DNA from: Branchiostoma floridae | Taxonomy: Eukaryota; Chordata; Leptocardii; Amphioxiformes; Branchiostomatidae | Direction: 5' to 3' | Length of the DNA stretch: 64,000 bases | Assembly: GCF_000003815.2 (NCBI RefSeq) | Contig: NC_049981.1 | Location: 25,479,875 to 25,543,874 of the forward strand | In this document: positions 49,301 to 60,334 of the stretch, piece after piece | How the letters are laid out: every line of letters starts with the position of its first letter | Position numbering within the stretch: the first letter of the stretch is position 1 | Position numbers and translations under genes: made by a program | Notes under the pieces: generated by a model | Told to the model about the DNA's origin: nothing | Databases searched by the model: none | The model's input: the letters and a program-made list of their open reading frames with translations, nothing else

Positions 49301-52300
49301 TCCACACCTTGACCTGTCCTCCATCACATCCACTCACCACTCGATCAGCCAGAATCTGCAAAGAGAAAACATCTGATATGAGTACATGCAACATGGAAAC
49401 ATAGAAATAAACAATGGAATGCAAATTGCTCAAGTTGTAACATCTACGTAGTGAACATACTTCCAACAGGTCACAATTATCCTCCTGCCCTAAAAAATGT
49501 GTAAAAAGATTCCAACGAGCAACGTCTCCCAAGATAATGCACTACTGCATTATCTAATCTTAAAACTGTACTACAATAATATTAGTCGAACTTACCCCCA
49601 CAGCTAAAATAGGTTTCTTGTGCTTGAAGGTCCGTTGGCATTTTCCTGTTTCAAAGTTCCACACTGAAAAACATGTTCATCTGTGAGTAATGCAATCAAC
49701 AAAAAAACAAAACAAGAGCATGTCCATATATTGAGATAGAAACACCACGGACAGTTAAAAATAATTCATTTTCATACATATCCTTCATACAACTTTCAAC
49801 TTACAACATTCAATTCAACAAGTTATATAGTCCTGACCTTTAACTTGGCTGTCCTTGGACCCCGAAACCAATCTGTTTTCGAACAGATCAATGCATGTGA
49901 TTGTACCGCGATGGCCACGGAAGATGCGAAGACAGTTGCCTGCCTGGAGCGACCAACATCTGCAAATGAATAAGATAGGTTAAAGAGTCATCAGAATTTG
50001 TATTGTCCGATCCACACATGGTGACTGAAAAATGGCACATCTGACAGGCTAACAAGAAATTAAACAGGTTTGACCCTAAACTTCAAAAGTCAAATAAATG
50101 GTAACAGCAAAGTGATAACTAAATGTTCTGAACTGTTATATACATAATGTAAGATTCTGATTATGATACTAATGTCACAAACCCATGAAAAAAAGGAAGG
50201 TTTGGTGTAGCACTATAGCCATGAGGAGGCCCACAATCAAAACTGTTTCAAGTACCAAATAAATACTAAGGATCCATTCACAACCCACCCACTGACAAAT
50301 AACATAACCATCTTGGCAAACTAGGTAAAAACATGCTGAACGTTTCTCACCTCACAGTAGTGTCATAGCTCCCACTGAGCACAAAGCCGCGCTCCTCGCT
50401 GATGTAAACACACTTGATGGACCCTGCGTGGCCTGTGATTGGTGTGCGATGTTCACGGCCGGACATCACGTCCAGGATACGGACCTTGCGATCCACAGAG
50501 CCCAGCGCAACAAGCTTCTTACCATCATGATGAACACGACGATGTGGGTCATCCCTGGAAAACGGTTCAGTTAGTTTGTTAATCTTATATTCTTATCTTA
50601 CATTTGTACATGCAATGGCCTATAGCCAAGTTGTTTGTTGTACGTTTGCATCATACCAAAGACTGCTTTCCCTGTTCAGTACTTATGAGAAAGAGTATGA
50701 GACTTGAACATACCCCATTACCAGAGGACTAGATCAAAGCCCTACTGTAGTGGCCTGTGTGGCCCAAGCAGGGCTCTAGCCAGCTCGATTTTTTTCCGTC
50801 AGCCAATTCCAATCGTTGTGAGAACCGTGAAAATTCATTTCTCCTATGACACTACATAGTAGTAAATGTTGCAATTGAGACCTTGAAAAACGGGTTTTAA
50901 TGAGATTATCGTTTGCGAAAGGGCGCCGACACACATTGTCAACAATCATAACAATAGCAAAACAAACAGTGTGTGGCTTTTTCGGCCGTGGATGGCGTCC
51001 CCAAGCCGCCTGTAGCTTCCACCAAGGAATTTTTGTCCGTCATGGTTGACGGATTGGTTTTAAAATTTTTCCGTCAGAGGCAGCAAATTTTCGTCAATTG
51101 ACGGAAAAACGGACGCTGGCTAGAGCCCTGGGCCCAAGAGCTATAGAAATGGAGATGGGTACCACTGAGTTTTACACAAAATGGTGTGGGAAGGACTTCA
51201 ACCAACTTTTCTCATCTGACCAAGACTACAAGTAATATCCACAGGCCAGTGACCTTTTTGTTAGGTAAAGTTTAACTGTTAAAAGGACTATATCACTTGG
51301 AGCCAATCAATTAAGCTCTCCCCTATATTTTAGGTAAATATTCAAGTGCCAATCGTTCCTGTATAAACTTTGCCAGACTTTCTGTGAAGTGGTCAGAAGA
51401 CTAAAATTGATTTAGAATAGAATGGACAACAAGCTACTCAAACATTTCAGATTTACATGATCCTGAAAACTTTATCTCCACACCAAACAGCCAGTGGCCA
51501 AAAATAAGAACATGATGTTCTTCACACTTACTGGTCAGCTAGCACCATGACATTGTAGGCTCCACAGTAGACGTTCCTCTCCTCCATGGTTACAGGGCGC
51601 GTAACCATGCCGCTGTACGCAGTCAGGAAACTCACGTCATCCTTGTGGGTGACCACCTCCATGGGCTGACCACTGTTGGACAGAGGGTCTAATGTGCCCT
51701 CGCGGAGAATTGGTACTGCCACGTCAATCTGCTTGGCATAGACAGGGTTACACCCCCGCGCTGAAGAACCCTGAAAATACAGTAGGGGTCATACATTACA
51801 AAAGAGTGTAGCAGACACAAAATACTGTACTTAAATTCACATACAGAAGGAGCTGCCAAAATATCAGCCAATTTCTTCCAGGTTGCGTAAGAAGGATGTT
51901 ATGTTCCAAACCATACTGAGTCTCATGTTCTCAAAATTTTAAGAATTTTATGAATACACCTCACCTGCATACTAGTATGCAAACATGGCAAGGTAGTCAA
52001 TGCATGTACTTTGTCAAGCATTGGGATTACACTACAATTATCATTTGTATACTTCACTCCCTCTGGGTGACCCCGTCACACATACGGTAACAACATCACG
52101 GACTACCTTACCTGGTAGAACAGAACCTCCTCCCAGAGCTGGATCTGAATCTCCTCCTCCTGCTGCACCTGTTCAGCCAGGACCCTCCACGTCTTCCCCA
52201 CGGCCAGACAGTTGTACAGGCTGATCCTGTCCAGGAAGCCCAGGATGTACTTAGACAGGTGGACGGGCAACCCGCTGATGAAGTCACGGTACTTCGCAAC

Positions 52301-55300
52301 ACCTGCCGTCGCGGTGACCGATGTCGGCAGGACCATACATGTGGGGTCGATCGAGGAGAACTCGGAACTATCGTCGCTGAGGTAAACGTCTTCATCGTAG
52401 TTTATGACAATGGGATCAAATTCGTCCCCTGTGATCGGATGGACGGTCGGAGTGGCATACTCCAGGTTGGCTTGTGTAAGGAGGTATAGGTCTGGGTGTT
52501 CTTCGGTGTTGTATGTGTAGTTACTGGATGCCAAGGACTCGTCATCTGTAAAAATAATGAATTTCTTTTAGACAAAATTCAGACATAAAGTAAATTTAGA
52601 GGTGTTTGTGGTTGTTTTAAATCCACAGTTTTGGTCAAGACCTCTTCCCTGGAAAATCAAGTGAATGTACCAGGTTGAGAGGTGGATATGATAGGCATTT
52701 TACTGATGTAATAATGATTCCATCAGATGCCATAATACCGGGGTACTGCCATCTGAGAAAAATAGATGATAAAAATTTAAAAAGATCTAAGGAAATGTAC
52801 CAATGTCAGTTATCCATCATCAGTACAATAACAAATTGAATGTTTTTGATGTTGCAGTATTATGGCACCAGGTAGTATCACGAGAGTTGATGTTATTCTG
52901 GAAAAATAAACATCAGTGCTGACGAAATTATCCAATTCAGAAGCAGTGCTGATGTTAACTTTGCTCTTATTGAGTCTTAATGGTGCCATTTTCTATATAT
53001 ATGCTTGCTAAATGCGAGCAAGATAAAGTAGCATGAAAGCATACTGGGGAGCACAAAGCATCAATATCTTTAATATCCACACAGTTATTTGATGCATTGA
53101 CTAAGTTAAGGGGTTAATCGTTAACCTTTATGGGCACTATCAGTCAAGCACTAGGCACATAGATTAGCTGATTAATCAGCCAGTTGGTTAATATTTCATT
53201 GGTTAATTACAGTATTAATCTTACACAAATAACAACCCATAATCTTACACAAATAACAACCTAGGTATGCATTTTCCTTCTGAAAATAGTTAACTTAAAC
53301 CAGACTGAGTGTATTTGTACCAGTGACTACCTCTATACACATAGACCATCTGGCTACCATCACCACCTTTTGGTGGTCCTTTGGATTGACCAATTTTTTT
53401 TTTTGCATGGTTTTTCCAGCTTTCTATCTATGTCTATACTCTATAGTGATCACCTGTCTACCCTGATGACATTCTAAAGTCTCTTATTATATATATAGTC
53501 TTAAGAAAGTTGAGTGTTCTGAAATTTTGGCCACCACATCATTTCTAACTTTCTAAGTAGTTCGTAAGAACACTAAGTTTCCTTTAATTTTAATAATGCC
53601 ATAGTCACTTTTCCAGACCTGTGCATGGCTCGCAGGCTTTAAGCTAGGACCTGTCCAAAGGTATCCTGAGGGGCAAATTACTGTAATTCGTGGTCAATCA
53701 GAATTTCATGCTTGTCAGAGGATCTGCTCCCCAGTGTGAGGGCCTCTTCTGACACCCAGACTCATTCCTGGCTAAAAGGCTGATGGCTGGGCAGTTTATA
53801 GGAAGGAAGAGAAAGATACAGAAGACAAAAAGACATACAAAATTAGTCATAAGTATTTTTTTTAATATACAATTCTATATTTTGTTTCTGCAACAGCCTA
53901 GTTTGGAACTAATGTTATAACCCTTGCGTAACACCCGTGGGTTCAATTTCATATAGAAATGTATGGTCATTCAACCTGACACAAAAGCTTTCTTTAGAGA
54001 ACTTAAAAGAGTTTGTAGACTGTTGTGGGAAAGTTAGTTTGCTTTCACACAGAGCTGTATTGATGTCAGGGTGAAATTACTGTAGCTTTTGCTCTCTTAG
54101 AAAAAAGCCTATTGTTGACCGTCATGAAATATTTCACTTGTGTGAAAAGTGCATTATAGCACCATTATGCGGCCATATACTAGAATATAAACAGAGTTTC
54201 AAGTGACGTTTTGTTCCCAAAGAAAAACAAAACCTCGGTCTACAGACTGCCACGCAATATTTCACCTGTAAAAGTCAGGTCATAAAAGAGTTTTACTCTA
54301 GGTGGCTTATTTTGTCTATGGACCGTCATGCAATATTTCATCTGTAAACGCCAGCAAGTTTCAGGTGACTTTTAGTAGTAAAACTAACTAGTTAAAGCCA
54401 GTCTATCTAGATAATGAAATTGTCTTTCATACAATATTTCACCTGTAAAAGCCAAGTCATGAGAAAGTTTTAGGCTAGGTGGCTATTTTTGGGGTAAAAA
54501 TATAGTATAGAGACCACCTGTAACACAATATTCACCTGCTAAAGTAAGGTCATAAAAACAGTTTTGTTGAATTTTTTTTGTCCCAAAAGAAAAACAGCTA
54601 CTCAGTCAGAGTAAATGTGTGCACATCTGGACCATTGACAAGCACCTTAAGCCCCAGTTAAGGGGAGGAAGTCAACACACACACCATTGTATGTCTGGCC
54701 ACCAGGTATTCATGGCCTCATGCATGTGAACTGCATGTCAAAGGGGGCATTTATAACATGCCATTACATGCCCGTAGCCAGGATTTTGGTTGGGGGGGTT
54801 CTTTTTAGCACTTGTGGGACCATCGAGCGGCGCAGGCGCGAGACTCACGCCGAAGGCGTGAGCTGCCTAGGGGGGTCCGGGGGCATGCTCCCCCGGGAAA
54901 ATTTGAAATCTAGACCCTCTGAAACGCTATTTCCTGCATTTTGGCGGGCAAAATTTGTTGGACAAGTATAATGGAATTACTATTGAAATACACAAGGCTT
55001 TCGGCGTAAGTCTTCATATTTTCACCATGCCCTACACCAAAGGCGCGAGGCGTCGCAATGGAGGTCCGAAATCTGGACCCTTCGAAAAGCTATTTCCCGC
55101 ATTTTGAGGGACAAATTTTGTTGCCAGACTAAGCTAAATTCAATGACATTTCTCTAAGAGAAAAATTCTTTTGAGGTCGACGGCCCCCCTCCCAACATAT
55201 TTTCACCATGCCTAGCACCGGAGGCATTTGCTGTCGCAAGGGAAACCCGGGAAATCTTTAATCTGGACCCTCTGAAACGCCATTTCTTGTATTTTCAGGA

Positions 55301-58300
55301 GCAAATGTAGCAAATTCAGCTAAGCTCAGTGAATCTTTCTATTAACCAGAAAGGTTTTTGAGGGCGACGCACCCACCACATCACGGGGCCTGTTCACTAT
55401 GTCCGGTCCGCAAGCCGTCGCAAGGGAGGTCCGGGAAATTTTGAAATCTGGACCCTCGCAAACGCCATCTCCTGCACTTTCTGGGGCAAATTTTGCTGAT
55501 ATACTTACTAAGATTGAATAAAATGTCTATCAGTGAAAAATGCAAATCAGTCATGCCTTTGAAAAAAAAATTGTGGACATGAAAAAGTGGACCTTCATGC
55601 GTGAAAAAGTGGACCTTTTGAGCTTGTGGGGGGGTTCTTCCGAACCCCCCGAACCCCCCCTGGCTACGGGCATGCATTACACATACAATGTACGTCACAA
55701 GTTGGCCCCAACTGTTGACATACTGTCGCTAACACACAGTGGGAAGTAAATGGGCGTGACTCAACACACACACAGAGGACTAGGGCAAGTGGTCTACAGT
55801 TGTATTTAACCCAATTAGGAATGATTTGACTAAACATAAGTGATTTTTAGGGTTCTGTTTTGTAAATACTGTTATGTTGCAGTATAGCAACTCGGCCAAC
55901 TATAAATTACACTTTGGAAAAATCTGGTGAATAACAAAATACCCTACCGTTGTTCCTGCCCGTACCTACTATGTTTAATACACTGTACAAGTTTTAGTAG
56001 CTTTGGGTTAGTTTTAATTGCCAGAAGAATGCCGAATTTCACCTGCCATTTGTCTACAACGACTTGTTGATCTGGCTACAAAGGTATAATAGGAACTAAA
56101 AATTTACCTGTAATGCAAGTTTTCTGAGGGACAAGTCCCAGACAACAGACTTCCAAAACAGATTCAGAAACCAAAATATACCTTACTATGAAGCCTTGAA
56201 GGTTTGTTGTTGTTGCTGTCATTACTCAATGTATACTTTTCAAACTGAACTTTTGGTTTTAATATATTTAATGCAGTACTCCAGGTTTATTACATAGAAT
56301 TGTACACACAATAAATGTCTACAACTATATTGGGCACTGATTCTGAATCTGAGCAAGTTACTATAGGTCCAAGCCACCCAAGAAGACCAACTCAACTACT
56401 GAAGAATTTCTAACAAACACCTTGCTGTCTCATCAAACGTGTTCTCTGAAAGGAGGGCGATGGCGAAACACTCTCTCCATCCATCAAACTCAAAGTCTAC
56501 GTGTACAACAAAGCCAATCACAACCAATGAAATGAATGTCAACCTGCTACCAACTTTCAGTCAAAGATGTCTGACAAAGACTGTCCAGAGCTGTGAATTT
56601 TTTTCTCAATTATTCAAGGGTGTCTACATACTACATTTGTACCTTTGAGAGTCTAAACATCAAGATAAACAGGTGCATTAGTTGGGTACCAAATGACACC
56701 CTTGTGGTAAATGTGTCAAATGACAAGGTAAAGTGTACTAATAGTAATACTATGTTTAATATAGTGGTGCTCCAGTGCCAGTGGAGTAATTAGAGGCTAA
56801 TAAAGAAGAAGAAGATGTTGAAAACTGAAAAGTCTCTCTCATGAAAAAAAAGGTGGTATATGCTCTGTAAGGGACTGTACGATATTTATCAGGGGGGGAG
56901 GGCTGGTGCGTTAGGGGGGGAGGGCCATGTTAATTTTTTTTGAGGTGGGGGGAGGGCCATGTTAATTTTTTTTAGATAGGGGGGAGGGCCATGTTAATTT
57001 TTTTGAAAGAATTGTTTATACTCTTTTTGTTTTGATATCTTCAACATGGCCCTAAAACTGATAAAATAAGCCTTCTGAATAGCCTAAAATGCAAGAGCTT
57101 CCGGGGGGCTTTGCCCCCCTAGGCCCCCCAAAGTGGCGCTGCCCTGGACCAGTGTTCCCGCCAGGCATACGTCATTCCGTCTACAGACTTATTTTTTTCT
57201 GGAAAGACGCACTCGGCTCGGCTGAGTTTCCCAAAATATTTAAGTTACAAAAGCGGTGCACGGTAAATACGTGAAGAATCCAAAACTACACACTTTATTT
57301 TTTATTTAAAACATTTCTTTTGTTTCAAAAAGACAAAATTTGCGGCAGAAAAAGGGGCCGCAATATTGTTGTCAAGTGTCGATCGAGTCGGCTGTGCACT
57401 GGCATTGGCGTCCGTAGCACATGCCGCGGCACGCCCCCCTCCCCAGACGGACTGTCGATCGCAGCGCCCAGCACGTCTTTTCTGGCTACTCCTTCAAGAC
57501 TACACCGGCACTGATCACTGCCAAAGATGCAGCAGATCGCCCTCCTTCGTATAATGTATAACGTTCTTGGTCTACTCAAATCTGTGTAAAAAGAAATCCA
57601 GCGGTGAGCCAAAGATTTCACGCCGAAAACGGGGTTACCTGAGGTCGCACGAAACAAACGCACGCTCGTGGAAAATGACGTCGCGGCCTTGTAAAACCCG
57701 ACCGATTCGATAAATTTGAATAAAATCATCGGGCAAAATAGAAAAGAAAACCACAAGGTGTGCTGGCGCCGTTTATTCTATCCTCTGGAAAAACTACTAG
57801 CATTTGATGCGGGAGGGCGTAACATCGATCGCACGAGGTTAGGCATTCTTTTAATATTCAATGCCGGAAAAAATTTAAATTGGCAGGATTTTTCCATGGG
57901 CTGACGAACTCACTGGCTAAAGCCCTGTTTGGAAGCATCAAAAACCCAAAATTTTCATATAGACATGACTGGACAAATAATACCCGGGCCAGATCACGGA
58001 CTGCTGATTCCCCGAGCTTATAGTTATAACGTATTTTTGGGGAGAGGGCGGACGTCGATTACTGAAAAACGGCAGTAAAAAAGGCAACCGGCATCCAATC
58101 TCAAGGGCATAATTTTCCTCTCAAGTTGCAGGAAATTCTGTTTTAGAGGGTTTGAAAATCCAAATTTTCCCGGGGGAGCATGCCCCCAGACCCCTGCCCC
58201 GACGCTGTGAAAAAATCCTGGCCAGAACACTGGCCGGCGCCCTTGTGCCCTGACGTCTATACATGTTATATTAAGATTATTTTATCGATTGTTTTTCTAC

Positions 58301-59327
58301 CTGTTTAATGATGCCTGTCGGGGGGAGGGTCATGTTGATTTTTTTTAGGTGGAGGGGGAGGGTCACGTTAAATTTTTTTGAGATGGGGGGGAGGGCCATC
58401 AAAAAATTTTTTGATCCGACTTCCAATGCACCAGCCCTCCCCCCCCGATAAATATCGTACGGTCCCTAAGTGATGTTAGTTGCGTTATTGTCATAAGAAA
58501 TGAAACAGTATAATGTCCAATAAATAAATTTTTGCCGCCACATCCAAATCACAAGTTGGCGAGTCATCACTAACAAGTCGTAACATTTGCCAGATGTATT
58601 TTTTTAACGTCTGATAAAATGGTTCTCTCATGGTAACAGGTTGCATGGTTGGTTAGGGTTGCGCTTGTCCTTTCAGTTGGGTATGTAAGCTGGCTGCCCT
58701 ATGAATGGAAATGAAGCTTCTATGAGCATTATTGTCAAACCTCTCTGTTTAAAAGAAACCAACAGGTGGTTCTCTCAGCTTACCTTCCCAATCCGTTGTC
58801 CCTTTGGGCTCCATGTTTTTCTGTGCCTGAAGCATAGTCCTAGCCTGAGTACCCAGGGAGTACAGCATCTGTGGTTCACAGAACTGCATCACACCCAGCA
58901 TGTAGTTAGCCTTGCTCCAGTAGCTGGCCTCTGCAAACCATGCCCAGGTATCGGCAATGTGTTGCCTGAGTTCTCTCCTGTTTAGAGCCCTGTCTCCACT
59001 CAGTGTGGAGGAGTCTCCGGGAAGACTTGGGTTTGTCCGGCACCTGGCATAGGTGTAGTCCTTGTACAGTAGCGGGCTGAGAAGGGAGACCACATACTCC
59101 ATGAGCTCCGCGCTGTGGAAGCGCCGCGGGAGTCCGAGTAGAAACCTCCGCTTGGAGTGATCTCCAGCCCGCAGGAACCATTCCCGGGTGAAGCTGATGG
59201 TGGCTCCCAGACGGCAGGCTTCGCAGTGGCCACATGTCGTGGCTGGCTGCCCAGAGGTACACCGAAGAGTCGGAGCTCGTCCCAAGTTGAACTCGACCAC
59301 TTCTGTAGTGTCTGGCGGGTGTTTCAT
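46345..59327 (-). CDS. FBXW10: F-box/WD40 repeat protein FBXW10
   Basis: Predicted substrate receptor of an SCF (SKP1-CUL1-F-box) ubiquitin ligase. Exons in transcript order: 59327-58784, 52545-52112, 51770-51532, 50554-50351, 49959-49838, 49663-49596, 49355-49275, 48818-48676, 48278-48114 and 47740-46345. All are GT..AG and in phase, giving 1131 residues (human 1052). The N-terminal region has CGHCEACRLG and FTREWFLRAGDHSKRRFLLG, diagnostic for FBXW10. The F-box is at about 269-307 (KYRDFISGLPVHLSKYILGF). Then come EERNVYCGAYNVMVL and at least six WD40 blades (about 420-690), such as GHRGTITCIDLFENRLVSGS and VTCLKFDQWHLVTGGKDG. The last exon adds about 440 residues of Ser/Thr/Arg-rich, probably disordered tail ending KTVKKTAYEIGE. 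Intron 1 (6.2 kb) is loaded with transposons. Confidence 0.95.
47758..47801 (-). repeat. dispersed repeat with core GTGAAGTTTGCC
   Basis: On the minus strand it reads GGGTAAGGGAGTGAAGTTTG then CCGTCTCTAATTGCC, matching 28340-28386. It begins 18 bp upstream of FBXW10 exon 10, so it provides part of the intron end. Confidence 0.6.
48037..48056. repeat. (CA)n microsatellite
   Basis: About nine CA units in an intron of FBXW10. A matching (TG)n/(TGCA) tract lies at 48563-48604. Confidence 0.85.
48295..48322 (-). repeat. dispersed repeat with core GTGAAGTTTGCC
   Basis: Minus strand GTGAAGTTTGCCATCTCTAA then TTGC, the same family as 47758 and 28340. It lies 17 bp upstream of FBXW10 exon 9. Confidence 0.55.
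48563..48604. repeat. (TG)n and TGCA-rich tract
   Basis: TGTG repeats passing into GCATGCATG units, intronic in FBXW10. Confidence 0.85.
50700..51180 (+). repeat. dispersed repeat split by a hAT-like element
   Basis: The outer sequence (CCCTACTGTAGTGGCCTGTG ... AGCTATAGAAATGGAGATGG) is related to 24490-24590. The 362-bp element at 50769-51130 interrupts it, so this repeat was there first. Confidence 0.55.
50769..51130. mobile_element. 362-bp hAT-type MITE with 8-bp target duplication
   Basis: Terminal inverted repeats are CAGGGCTCTAGCCAGC and GCTGGCTAGAGCCCTG, perfect over 16 bp. They are flanked by GGCCCAAG at 50761-50768 and GGCCCAAG at 51131-51138. A CAGGG end with an 8-bp duplication is the signature of hAT elements. 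Inside are further inverted motifs (TTTCCGTCAG, GTCAATTGAC). There is no transposase, so it is non-autonomous. Located in intron 3 of FBXW10. Confidence 0.92.
54115..54570. repeat. degenerate tandem repeat with CAATATTTCACCTGTAAAAG core
   Basis: Five diverged units begin near 54122, 54249, 54326, 54429 and 54517, each with ATATTTCACCTGTAAAAG-like sequence followed by AGTCATAAAAGAGTTTT. Unit length varies from about 80 to 130 bp. Confidence 0.65.
54767..55674. mobile_element. 0.9-kb inverted-repeat transposon with internal tandem units
   Basis: Ends are CATGCCCGTAGCCAGG (54767) and CCTGGCTACGGGCATG (to 55674), a perfect 16-bp inverted repeat, followed by G-rich GGGGGGTTC on both sides. CATTA occurs directly outside both ends (54762-54766 and 55675-55679), a likely 5-bp target duplication. 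Inside are four diverged direct repeats of about 170-185 bp with the core AAATCTGGACCCTCTGAAAC, near 54905, 55070, 55258 and 55445. No transposase frame was seen. Confidence 0.85.
56871..58466. mobile_element. 1.6-kb non-autonomous transposon with TAA target duplication
   Basis: Terminal inverted repeats are GGGACTGTACGATATTTATC (56871) and GATAAATATCGTACGGTCCC (to 58466), continuing into a GGGGGGAGGGCTGGTGC arm on each side. TAA flanks both ends (56868-56870, 58467-58469), as in PIF/Harbinger-like elements (TWA targets). Next to each end are three to four direct copies of GGGGGGAGGGCCATGTTAAT followed by a T-run. A second inverted pair inside (CAGTGTTCCCGCCAGG at 57150, CCTGGCCAGAACACTG at 58217-58232) suggests another element nested within. 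No transposase was found. Confidence 0.87.
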
Positions 59328-60334
59328 GGCGCCTATCTGATCTCTTCCTTATCTACGAGAAGCCGCAAATTAAAGGTAATAACTCGGAAGGCATGTTGAC
59401 AACGTCCTCTGGAACCACTTATAAGTCTATTGTTTGGCTAAATATCAGCGTGACAATCATGAATTTGCAAAGCACCGGGATCTGTTGACCAAAACATGTA
59501 CTACAAACACCAGACAGCAAGAAAGCATGACAACCTCGAGCGGGACTCTCAGGGTTGACAAGTCACGGCGGCGCGGCGTCGGCACAGAATAATCCGATAT
59601 TGTTGCTTCCTTGCTGGAGAAATAAGCTGGGATCAAAACGTTGCTACATTACTTCTGAACTTGTCTGTGAGGGAAGACAAGGAGGGACTTGATCAAACAC
59701 GCCCCATAGAAACCGGTAGTTTGGGACATCGGAAGTCACGGCAAACACAACTGTTTTGGGTAGTCATTGGCGATGTTTGGGAGATTAGTTTAACATTCCG
59801 ACCAATCACAGCGTAAACTTTACGACCAATCAGAGCGCGGTATCTGTAATTCCACCAATCACAGCGCGGCCGAAAGCAACGAAAGACAGAAGCTAGTTAT
59901 CAATTCGTGAACAGCATTACTCAATCTTTCTCTATATATTTATATTTAGGTCCAGGGTATGTTTTTAGTCATTGTTTTGACTATGTATAAAATAGTCTTT
60001 TTAGGTCATATTTGGATCTTGAATGTCAGAACAGAGTGTTCAAGATCCTAGAAATCTGAAATATTTAAGCCAGTATAGACCATTTTTGACGTAGGGTAGC
60101 AATGTTATGCCATAGGGTTATATATTTATCAATAAAATGATTTTTTCAAGATATATTTTATTCTTTTGATAGTTTTGTTACTTAAATTCGTGCGTCTGAT
60201 TGTAATTATTCATTAATGTATTCTATAATTTATTTATATTTATCGGCCAAACTTCTCATACACCCCTAAGATTTAGTGGTTCAGTCGTAGATGCTATCCT
60301 GGGAACGAGAACTGTAGTACTCAAGAAGAAGAAA
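59328..60334. promoter_or_regulatory. bidirectional promoter between FBXW10 and ANAPC16
   Basis: The two start codons face away from each other over 1007 bp. The middle holds at least three CCAAT boxes in a row (CCGACCAATCACAGCG at 59798, ACGACCAATCAGAGCGCGG at 59822, CCACCAATCACAGCGCGG at 59852). A further ATTGG at 59766 is the same box on the other strand. CCAAT (NF-Y) clusters without a TATA box are typical of shared housekeeping promoters. Confidence 0.65.
59798..59870. promoter_or_regulatory. cluster of three CCAAT (NF-Y) boxes
   Basis: The three boxes share the extended form ACCAATCASAGCG and are spaced about 25-30 bp apart, close to the spacing at which NF-Y binds cooperatively. Each sits in near-identical sequence, so they may have arisen by local duplication. 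Confidence 0.7.

Larger units (their letters stand above)
52546..58783 (-). other. intron 1 of FBXW10
   Basis: 6.2-kb intron, from the donor GTAAGC at 58783 to the acceptor TTTTTACAG before 52545. Besides the two transposons and the degenerate tandem repeat listed separately, it contains a short direct repeat CTTACACAAATAACAACC at 53220 and 53245. No coding exon was recognised inside. Confidence 0.8.

Noticed and set aside
58749-58783. Open frame extension of FBXW10 exon 1 (GKLREPPVGFF)
   Set aside because: It reads through the donor GTAAGC; the spliced product joins the F-box exon in phase.
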